Shown: positions 35,161-41,904 of the stretch, piece after piece
Position numbering within the stretch: the stretch's first letter is position 1
How the letters are laid out: each line of letters starts with the position of its first letter
NCBI GenBank assembly: GCA_903927345.1
Contig: CAIYMO010000031.1
Span: 1-64,000, forward strand
Reading direction: 5' to 3'
Length of the DNA: 64,000 bases
DNA from: an uncultured Armatimonadota bacterium
GTDB taxonomy: Bacteria > Armatimonadota > Fimbriimonadia > Fimbriimonadales > Fimbriimonadaceae
Position numbers and translations under genes: made by a program
Notes under the pieces: model-generated
Told to the model about the DNA's origin: nothing
The model's database searches: none
Seen by the model: the letters and a program-made list of their open reading frames with translations, nothing else

Positions 35161-35877
35161 ATGAAGGGAATCTTTGTAGGCATGGCAGTGGTGGCAATGA
35201 GCGCAAGTGCTCATGCTCGACCAGAGCTTAACGCTTTTATTAACAAGCCGGCGAACACTATCCCCGAACTCGTTTCGCAAATCAAGACTGATCGACAGGT
35301 GGCAGACCGATTCATGCGGCACTTCTCGATGGGTCGGGATGAGGTTATCGAGTTTGTCAGCGCACTGCGATTGGGAACGATCCAAAAGTCGTCCTACTAC
35401 ACTATCTATTCGGCACCTGAGAACGGTGTGATCAAATCGCACGTATCGTTCTTCAAGAAAGGAACTCCGGCGTTCGTAGACGCAGACGGCAATCCAATCC
35501 TCCGAGTAAAATGCGGCAACCCATTCGTTGGCGGACCAGTTCGAGCTTACGCAACGAACGATCCTACCGTTGAGGATGTCGACGCAGTCGTAGTCGGCGC
35601 AGGACCAGTTGCAATGGGCGAAGTCGGATCAGTCGTCAAGGATCCAACCGTTGTTGCAATGACCGTTCCTCCTGTTTCGGTTCCAACCATCCCCATTAGC
35701 ACTACCAGTGTTCCCACCACCAACAGCGGACAAGGAATTCTGGGAATCATCTCCGGACTGGGAGCGGCCGCTTCCTTTGTTAGAGTGGATAATGCCAGTT
35801 CCGCAGTGCCAGAACCAGCTTCGCTTGCAGTCCTCGGACTCGGCGCTGCTGCTCTTCTGCGACGACGAAAGAAGTAA
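35161..35877 (+). CDS. PEP-CTERM surface protein
   Basis: A 238-residue exported protein. The signal peptide is residues 1-19 (ends SAHA), and the body of about 195 residues has no motif I recognise, with a Val/Pro/Thr-rich stretch near 165-190. The C-terminus is a PEP-CTERM tag: PEP at 217-219, a hydrophobic helix and RRRKK. Such proteins are cut and anchored by an exosortase, which is not in this window. ATG is chosen because GAGGAAGG lies about 8 nt upstream, a good ribosome site. A terminator follows. Confidence 0.88.
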   Translation: MKGIFVGMAVVAMSASAHARPELNAFINKPANTIPELVSQIKTDRQVADRFMRHFSMGRDEVIEFVSALRLGTIQKSSYYTIYSAPENGVIKSHVSFFKKGTPAFVDADGNPILRVKCGNPFVGGPVRAYATNDPTVEDVDAVVVGAGPVAMGEVGSVVKDPTVVAMTVPPVSVPTIPISTTSVPTTNSGQGILGIISGLGAAASFVRVDNASSAVPEPASLAVLGLGAAALLRRRKK

Positions 35878-35900
35878 GCTCAAAAGCCTTCCTCAAAAAA

Positions 35901-35931
35901 GACCCGCCAACTGAGTGGCGGGTCTTTTTTT
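35901..35931. terminator. Bidirectional rho-independent terminator
   Basis: GACCCGCCA (35901-35909) pairs with TGGCGGGTC (35916-35924), followed by seven Ts. A run of As precedes the stem, so it should also end the convergent peptidase transcript. Confidence 0.9.
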
Positions 35932-37015
35932 ATACTTCTTCGAGGACGGGTGAGATTGGAGCGTTAAAACTCACTGCTGAACTTGACGATGAATACAGAT
36001 TTTCGAGCCGAACGCCAAACTCGCCAGGAAGGTAGATCCCAGGCTCAATGCTGAAGCAATTCCCCTCAATCAACGGCGTTGTGTTGTCTGGAGAAATGTT
36101 CGGATGCTCGTGGACCTGAGTCCCGATGCCATGACCAGTCCGGTGGGTGAAATACTCACCATAGCCTGCATCAGCAATGACTTGGCGCGCTGCCCGGTCA
36201 ACTTCCGCCGGAATCGCTCCAACACAAGCCGCAAGTCGAGCCGCCTCATGAGCTCGATAAACGACGTCGTAAACCTCTTTCTGCTTTGCCGTAGCTGTGC
36301 CGAATGAGAGCATCCGTGTGATGTCGCTGTTATATCCCTGGAACTCGCAACCGAAGTCAACGAGAACGAGGTCGTCCTTGGCAAGCTTCGTTTCGCTGTT
36401 GATGTGATGGCTCTCCGCCGCTCCAGGCCCGAACCCTACGATGCAGAATGTTGGATTTCCACCCAATCTCGAAAACTCATCACGAATCACCTTCTCAAGA
36501 TCGAGCTCGGTCATTCCCTCGGTAAGCGACGACTTGACCTTTAAGAAAACTTGGTCTGCGAGCTCACCCGCCGCCTTCATCTTCGCCAGTTCTTCAGCAT
36601 CCTTAACCCCGGTCAACTGCCCTAGATAAGAGCCACCCGAGACGAACCGGATTCCAATGAACGCTAGCTGCATCTCCAGAAGCATCTTCGCCGGCATGTG
36701 GTCATCAACGAGGAACACTCCTGCCTCTCCGCTCCACTCCTCAATGAGGTCAGTGAAAAGTGCGACAGGATTTTCTCCATCTCGCCAATCGCGGATGTTT
36801 GTGATTCCTGCACGCCGAGCCTGGATCGAACTGAGTGCCGGGCAGATCAGGCAGTGTTTTCCAGATTTGTGAACCGCCAGAACCATGAACCTTTCGTGAG
36901 CGTCCTCGGGGAAGTCGACCAAGTAGCCGAGCGAGGCGGGGGTTTGGGCTAGAAATCCATCCAACGCATGGTCATTGACCAGCTCAACAAGTCGCTCAAG
37001 TCGTGTCATATGCAT
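35930..37015 (-). CDS. M24-family aminopeptidase (Xaa-Pro dipeptidase type)
   Basis: A 361-residue pita-bread metallopeptidase. The N-terminal creatinase-like domain is about 1-130. The two-metal ligands are visible in VLVDFGCEFQGYNSDITR (about 218-235), HRTGHGIGTQVHEHP (about 290-304), SIEPGIYLPG (about 322) and VRLENL near 338. It releases N-terminal residues before proline or splits Xaa-Pro dipeptides. The start overlaps the GGT stop as TAATG, with an alternative ATG two codons later. It is the last gene of a three-peptidase operon. Confidence 0.9.
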   Translation of the reverse strand: MHMTRLERLVELVNDHALDGFLAQTPASLGYLVDFPEDAHERFMVLAVHKSGKHCLICPALSSIQARRAGITNIRDWRDGENPVALFTDLIEEWSGEAGVFLVDDHMPAKMLLEMQLAFIGIRFVSGGSYLGQLTGVKDAEELAKMKAAGELADQVFLKVKSSLTEGMTELDLEKVIRDEFSRLGGNPTFCIVGFGPGAAESHHINSETKLAKDDLVLVDFGCEFQGYNSDITRMLSFGTATAKQKEVYDVVYRAHEAARLAACVGAIPAEVDRAARQVIADAGYGEYFTHRTGHGIGTQVHEHPNISPDNTTPLIEGNCFSIEPGIYLPGEFGVRLENLYSSSSSAVSFNAPISPVLEEV

Positions 37016-38661
37016 TAGTATCCCGCATGGCCAGATGTCGAAATCCTAGGATCGCAACCAACCGTTCGATTTTCATTCGAGTCCAGAACAATCATGTGGC
37101 AACTTCCCTGGGAAGATTGCGACGTATCGATCTGGTGCCCTCTTGCCTTCAGCAGAGAAAGAGTATCTGCGCTGATTCCAGGCTCGACTCGGATCTGGTC
37201 TGGGAACCACTGATGGTGAATGCGGGGTGCATTCACCGCTCGTTGAGCGGTCAAACCATATGTCCCGATGTTCAGGATCGATTCAAACACAGTGTTGATA
37301 ATCGTCGGCCCCCCGGGCGAACCGACCACCATCCATAGCTTCCCACCTCTCGTCACGATCGTCGGCGTCATGCTCGAAAGCGGTCGCTTACCAGCCTGAA
37401 CAGAGTTAACTTCGCCTTGCAGGATGTTGTACCGATTTGGACTTCCGGGCTTGGCGGTAAAGTCGTCCATCTCGTTGTTCCAAATGAACCCAAGCTTAGG
37501 TGACGTGACTTTGCTTCCAAAGCTGTCGTTGATCGTGTAGGTCTGGCTGACCGCATTTCCCGCAGCGTCCACGATGCTGAAGTGGGTGGTGTGCTCCTTC
37601 TCTTGCGCCGCGGCCAAACCCGGCTTAACTAAGCTTGAGGGTGTGGCTCGCTCGCCGATTTCGGCTCTTCGCTTAGCCAAGTAACTCGGCGCAAGAAGCT
37701 GTTCAATAGGCACCTTTGCAAAGCTTGGGTCAGCCATGTACTCCGCTCGATCGGCGAAGCACCGCTTCATTGACTCAGACATTAGGTGGATCGTGCCCGC
37801 CGAATTAAGCCCCGACGCTTTTAGGTCGTCCCCCTCGAGCATCTTGAGCATCATCAGCACGATGATGCCACCAGAGCTCGGCGGCGGCATCGTGATGACT
37901 TCCGCGCCATTCCACGTTCCGACCAGTGGAGTCCGCCATTCCGGCTGATAAGCCGCCAGATCCTCTCGCGTAACGAGGCCTTTGTTCAGGCGCATCTCTT
38001 CGTCAATCGATTCGGCTGTCTTCCCTCGATAAAAGCCTTCTCGACCCAAGTCTCGAATGCGAACGAGGGTTTGGCCAAGTTCGCTTTGCCGAAAGACTTG
38101 TCCGGGCTTCAAACCCTCGCCGCTAGCTGCAAAATTCTTAAACGTCGCTGGAAACTGCTTGTTGAACTTCCCAAAGTTCGAGAACTCGCTCGCCTGCACC
38201 GCACTCAAATGAAATCCCTTTAGTGCAAGGTCGACTGCGGGCTGCACAAGGCGCTTCCAAGGGAGCTTGCCGAGCTTCTTATGTGCTTCCCAAAAGCCCG
38301 CGACGGTCCCCGGAACTCCGGCGGCTCGGTATCCGAGGTAGCTCTCGTTCGTGGGATTTCCCTTCGCATCTAGGTACATCTCGCGGAACGCTCCCTTCGG
38401 AGCAATCTCGCGATAGTCGAGCGCAAAGGATTCACCATTCGCCTGGCGAATGACCATAAATCCTCCCCCACCGATGTTCCCCGCCGCGGGGAAGCAAACC
38501 GCAAGGGCGAATCCGGTTGCAACTGCTGCGTCCACCGCGTTTCCACCTTCGCCGAGAACAGATGCACCGATTGCAGAGGCGAGGTGGTGATCACTCACCA
38601 CTGCCGCCTGCACGTATCGATTGGTCGCTCCAATCTGGAGAGCTAGCGCGGTCGAGATCAC
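37015..38661 (-). CDS. ggt: Gamma-glutamyltranspeptidase
   Basis: A 548-residue Ntn-hydrolase that cleaves gamma-glutamyl bonds of glutathione and transfers or hydrolyses glutamate. The proenzyme cut site and nucleophile Thr are in EKEHTTHFSIVD (about 351-362), and GSPGGPTIINT (about 450) is the oxyanion region. The N-terminus before the conserved VVSDHHLAS has a 10-residue uncharged hydrophobic stretch, and a TAA lies immediately before the GTG start, so it cannot be longer. It overlaps the S9 gene as GTGA and the M24 gene as TAATG. Confidence 0.92.
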   Translation of the reverse strand: MISTALALQIGATNRYVQAAVVSDHHLASAIGASVLGEGGNAVDAAVATGFALAVCFPAAGNIGGGGFMVIRQANGESFALDYREIAPKGAFREMYLDAKGNPTNESYLGYRAAGVPGTVAGFWEAHKKLGKLPWKRLVQPAVDLALKGFHLSAVQASEFSNFGKFNKQFPATFKNFAASGEGLKPGQVFRQSELGQTLVRIRDLGREGFYRGKTAESIDEEMRLNKGLVTREDLAAYQPEWRTPLVGTWNGAEVITMPPPSSGGIIVLMMLKMLEGDDLKASGLNSAGTIHLMSESMKRCFADRAEYMADPSFAKVPIEQLLAPSYLAKRRAEIGERATPSSLVKPGLAAAQEKEHTTHFSIVDAAGNAVSQTYTINDSFGSKVTSPKLGFIWNNEMDDFTAKPGSPNRYNILQGEVNSVQAGKRPLSSMTPTIVTRGGKLWMVVGSPGGPTIINTVFESILNIGTYGLTAQRAVNAPRIHHQWFPDQIRVEPGISADTLSLLKARGHQIDTSQSSQGSCHMIVLDSNENRTVGCDPRISTSGHAGY

Positions 38662-41174
38662 TTATCCTTTCCCAAAACGTACTTGTCTAGCCACGCAATC
38701 CAACGTGCCCATTGGTCCATCAGCGTTTCCCGAGCAACCTGTCCATGATCCTCATACGGATACATGTACAGAGCTGCCGGCTTGCCAATGCTCTCCATCA
38801 CGCTAAACATGCGGACCGTGTTGATCGGGTCCGTGCCCACGTTCTGGTCATCCATGCCGGCGTACATCAGAAGGGCACCACTCAGGTTTTCTGCGTACAG
38901 GATTGGAGACATATCCAGGTAGGTGCTTCGAGCCTCGAAGAGTGTTCGTTGTTCAGATTGGAACGCAAGTGGAGTCAGAGTCCTGTTGTAGTTTCCAGCT
39001 CCGGCGATTCCTGCCTTGAAGAATGGCGTATGAACCATCGCGTTTGCCGTGCTGAATCCTCCGTAGCTATGACCACCAATCGCAAGCTTCGTTCGGTCTG
39101 CAATTCCTTTAACTTCGAGCGCGTCAATTGTCGCCGATAGGTTATTGCGCAGGTCGTTGACATAGAAGTCGTTGACCCGGGTTCGTGGCCCCACAATCGG
39201 GCAGTCCGGCTCAACCAGTGCCCACCCTCTTCGGATGAGGAGAGACTTGGGGCTACCGCCTTGGGCAGGGAAGATGTTGGGATTAGTGTTTCGAATCGTC
39301 CGATCGTAAGCAGCTTGGTTATCAACCTCGCTAGGATAGAACCAGAAAAACGCAGGAAGCTTATCACCCTCCACGTGCCACTTTGGAGCCGTCACCTTCA
39401 CCCAGAACTTGAAACCATCCGCACGTGTGACCTGGAACCGATAACGCTTCGCCTCCGTCAGGTCTGGCGCATAGTCTTCGTTTTGCGTGACTTGCTTGAT
39501 GCGCTTCCCACCTTCAAACAAGAAGCTGTTGCTGGGTTGCGTCGACGTCTGATGATCAATCAGCAACCGACTACCTTCCGAGTTGAGAATGCCATCGATG
39601 GTCTCATAGGCCTTCTCCTCTCCCTTCCATGCTGCGTCAATCTTCTTTGTCTTCGTATCAAAGACGTTGAGGAAGTTGCGCGATGGATTCTTCTCTTCAT
39701 CAGCGGTCGTTGTTGTTCCACGGAGCAAGATCTTTGGTGCGGTGTCGTCCAGAGTGCTCACTCCATTTGAATTCGCAGCCAGCACTGGCGAACCGGGGTT
39801 CTGCTCAGAACTCTTGTAGCTCCAGAGCACACTCTCGGTAGCTTCTTTGTTCAGTTCAATTTTCTTAAACTTGGTTTCGCCATCTTTGGTCTCACTCAGG
39901 AAGATCGCCGCTCCGGTCGGATTCCAGATGAGCCCACCGAACCCTTGCTCGCGAGTGGCGAGAACAGTCTCGTCCTCTTTTCGGAACGGGGCAGCCCATT
40001 TGACCAATTCTTCTGGCTCCCGAGCGGCTGAAGGTGCAGTACCCGGTCGCTGACCACGTCCTTGCTCATCTTCACCCGGTGCCAAAATTGGCTGAGCAGG
40101 AATTGCTTGAGGCTTCACCTTCGTCCGAACAAAGTAGAGGCCAGAGCCATCAGGTAGCCATCCGATCTGTCGCCGAGCAGCAGGAGCCGGAGGAGTCGGC
40201 GCTGTAGCTGTTGGATCAGGCGCTGGTTCCCCAGGCCGAAGAGCGGTCTCGCTCAGCATCGTCAATGCCTTGCCTTCCGCATCCCAAATTTCCTCCTTCG
40301 AGCCAAAGTTCGAGGCAGGAACAATGTAGGAGAACGGCTTTTGGATCGTCGTTACTCGGAAATGGGTCCCCTTCGGTGAAGCCTCAAATCCCGAAATCAT
40401 CGCCGGCTTACCAATCGCAGTGGTCTTTCCGTCAAGCCGGACTTTGGCAAGCTGTCCGCTCATGAAATACTCAAATCGCTTCTGATCCACTTCGTTCTGA
40501 AGGAGGGTTCGGAAGACTCGCAGTCGGTTCTTTCCTGCGTCGCTGACCTGTACTTTAGGTTGAGTCGGGACCGCACCCATTTTGGGTTCTTCCCCTCGAC
40601 TGTTGGGAACAAATACACCAACGATCGCCGACGAGTCAGGCACCCACTCAGGCGTCACTCTGGTCGCAAGAATAGGCTGTTTGGAGACCTGCTTTGACGA
40701 ATTCTTCTCGGCATCATGCACCCATACCGTCGAAGACTCCTCGCCGTGAACCATGTAGAGCAGATATCGACCATTCGGCGACCAGGTGCTTCCGCTCAGC
40801 CACTTGCCCTTCGGTGCTTCAATCACTCGAGTGGAGAAGTCGGATGCGCTTGTCAAAACAATCGAAGTCGCCGTTCGGTAGGACATCGTCCTTGCGCGAT
40901 TCGCAATCGGATCGATCATGATCCCCGCGAGATTGTCGTACTTGTTTGAAATGTCCGCGAGGTTAGTAGATCGGTTCGCCTGAACGCGCGCAAACCAGGT
41001 TCGCGCCGAATTCAAGTTGGAAAGATTGACGTTAAGATGTCGAGGCTGGTTGAAGTACTCAGCAATCTCAGCTGGAGGCGTCAAATAGGACTCAGCGTTG
41101 ATCGGAGTTTTTGCCTGGGGTGTCTTAGCCCCGGCATCAAACTGGAGTGCCAAAACGGCTGCGAAAAAATGCAT
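38658..41174 (-). CDS. S9 peptidase, glutamyl-endopeptidase-like
   Basis: An 838-residue prolyl oligopeptidase family protein. About 1-590 is a beta-propeller, and the catalytic domain has AIGGHSYGGFSTANAM with the nucleophile Ser (about 690), AGMDDQNVGTDP with Asp and YEDHGQVA with His (about 810). The size and HSYGGF motif resemble glutamyl-specific S9D enzymes. The N-terminus is an 11-residue hydrophobic run without basic residues. TAA 12 nt upstream belongs to a TAAGCT hexamer 6 nt before ATG, so the gene is leaderless and the start fixed. It heads the GGT and M24 peptidase operon. Confidence 0.88.
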   Translation of the reverse strand: MHFFAAVLALQFDAGAKTPQAKTPINAESYLTPPAEIAEYFNQPRHLNVNLSNLNSARTWFARVQANRSTNLADISNKYDNLAGIMIDPIANRARTMSYRTATSIVLTSASDFSTRVIEAPKGKWLSGSTWSPNGRYLLYMVHGEESSTVWVHDAEKNSSKQVSKQPILATRVTPEWVPDSSAIVGVFVPNSRGEEPKMGAVPTQPKVQVSDAGKNRLRVFRTLLQNEVDQKRFEYFMSGQLAKVRLDGKTTAIGKPAMISGFEASPKGTHFRVTTIQKPFSYIVPASNFGSKEEIWDAEGKALTMLSETALRPGEPAPDPTATAPTPPAPAARRQIGWLPDGSGLYFVRTKVKPQAIPAQPILAPGEDEQGRGQRPGTAPSAAREPEELVKWAAPFRKEDETVLATREQGFGGLIWNPTGAAIFLSETKDGETKFKKIELNKEATESVLWSYKSSEQNPGSPVLAANSNGVSTLDDTAPKILLRGTTTTADEEKNPSRNFLNVFDTKTKKIDAAWKGEEKAYETIDGILNSEGSRLLIDHQTSTQPSNSFLFEGGKRIKQVTQNEDYAPDLTEAKRYRFQVTRADGFKFWVKVTAPKWHVEGDKLPAFFWFYPSEVDNQAAYDRTIRNTNPNIFPAQGGSPKSLLIRRGWALVEPDCPIVGPRTRVNDFYVNDLRNNLSATIDALEVKGIADRTKLAIGGHSYGGFSTANAMVHTPFFKAGIAGAGNYNRTLTPLAFQSEQRTLFEARSTYLDMSPILYAENLSGALLMYAGMDDQNVGTDPINTVRMFSVMESIGKPAALYMYPYEDHGQVARETLMDQWARWIAWLDKYVLGKDK

Positions 41175-41180
41175 TTCGCT

Positions 41181-41186
41181 AGCTTA
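41181..41186 (-). promoter_or_regulatory. -10 hexamer TAAGCT, leaderless promoter of peptidase operon
   Basis: TAAGCT, 6 nt (AGCGAA), then ATG. TAA is in frame. The hexamer overlaps the stop region of the upstream kinase gene. Confidence 0.5.
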
Positions 41187-41738
41187 ATCAATTACAGTGA
41201 CAGTTTTCCCGATTCGAAGAATTTGATTAACCGTATCCTCGATTTCGTATGAATCATTCTCAAGAACGTTCCAGCCCCGTTCCGCAAACGTCGGCCAGAT
41301 CGCACCATTGAGTTCATGAACAAAGTGCTCAATATCTTTGGGATCAAAACTCTTGTTTGTCCTTAAAAGATTCCGTCCCAGATTCGTCTCAAGGGCGCAT
41401 CGGAGGCAGACAACGGTCGAGGGTCCGGCCTCTCGAACAAATCGCTCGACGGTATCAGGAAACGAGCAATGCTCGACAATCACCGTAAAACCAGCATCTG
41501 AGTAAATTCTGGCGCACTTCCCTGCTGCTTCATGAGCGAGGCAGAACTGGCGGTGACACTCCTCGTCATCCCCCCGGCCAGGGTGCACGATTCCTGAAAC
41601 GACGTATTGCCGGAAGTAATCCAGATCAATCCGAAATGCCTTCTCAAACCTCGCCGAAAGCGCGGCGGCAGTCGAAGATTTTCCAACTCCTGGCGCTCCA
41701 GAAAGAAAGAAGATTCGCCCTTTTGGCAAGTCTGCCAT
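41184..41738 (-). CDS. P-loop kinase-like ATPase (AAA_33 / zeta-toxin-like fold)
   Basis: A 184-residue P-loop phosphotransferase. Walker A is SGAPGVGKSS (about 13-22), DLDYFRQ (about 38) carries the acceptor-site Asp, and LRCALETNLGRN with LRTNKSFDP forms the lid. Such proteins phosphorylate small molecules such as gluconate, shikimate or chloramphenicol, or nucleotides in zeta toxins; no antitoxin partner is seen. TATACT ends 7 nt before the ATG. That hexamer is half of the palindrome AGTATACT shared with the divergent tRNA-Gln. Confidence 0.78.
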   Translation of the reverse strand: MADLPKGRIFFLSGAPGVGKSSTAAALSARFEKAFRIDLDYFRQYVVSGIVHPGRGDDEECHRQFCLAHEAAGKCARIYSDAGFTVIVEHCSFPDTVERFVREAGPSTVVCLRCALETNLGRNLLRTNKSFDPKDIEHFVHELNGAIWPTFAERGWNVLENDSYEIEDTVNQILRIGKTVTVID

Positions 41739-41745
41739 CGACCGA

Positions 41746-41753
41746 AGTATACT
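41746..41753. promoter_or_regulatory. Palindromic AGTATACT: shared -10 of kinase and tRNA-Gln
   Basis: AGTATACT contains TATACT on both strands. The plus copy (41748-41753) lies 13 nt before the tRNA, and the minus copy (41746-41751) lies 7 nt before the kinase ATG. The two promoters cannot be occupied together. Confidence 0.6.
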
Positions 41754-41766
41754 AGTGGGCGAGATT

Positions 41767-41840
41767 TGCCGGATCGTCTAATGGCAGGACAGCTGTTTTT
41801 GGTGCAGCACGTCAAGGTTCGAATCCTTGTCCGGCAGCCA
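41767..41840 (+). tRNA. tRNA-Gln (anticodon UUG)
   Basis: The acceptor TGCCGGA pairs with TCCGGCA, the T-arm CAAGG-TTCGAAT-CCTTG is perfect, and the anticodon stem GCTGT/GCAGC closes the loop TTTTGGT with anticodon TTG. The discriminator is G and the CCA end is encoded. Confidence 0.95.
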
Positions 41841-41862
41841 CTCTCACTTTGGGAGCCTTTTT
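41841..41862 (+). terminator. Probable tRNA-Gln terminator
   Basis: CTCTC (41841-41845) can pair with GGGAG (41851-41855) with one G-T pair, followed by CC and TTTTT. Modest stem. Confidence 0.4.
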
Positions 41863-41891
41863 AATCTCAAACCGCTTCGCACCTCATAGTG

Positions 41892-41897
41892 TAAAGT
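41892..41897 (+). promoter_or_regulatory. -10 hexamer TAAAGT, leaderless promoter
   Basis: TAAAGT, 7 nt (CACATGC), then ATG 41905. An in-frame TAG at 41887 closes the frame. Confidence 0.45.
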
Positions 41898-41904
41898 CAC
41901 ATGC

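Noticed and set aside
41184-41738. Zeta-type toxin of a toxin-antitoxin pair
   Set aside because: The P-loop fold is compatible, but no small antitoxin gene is adjacent; the neighbours are a tRNA and a peptidase operon.
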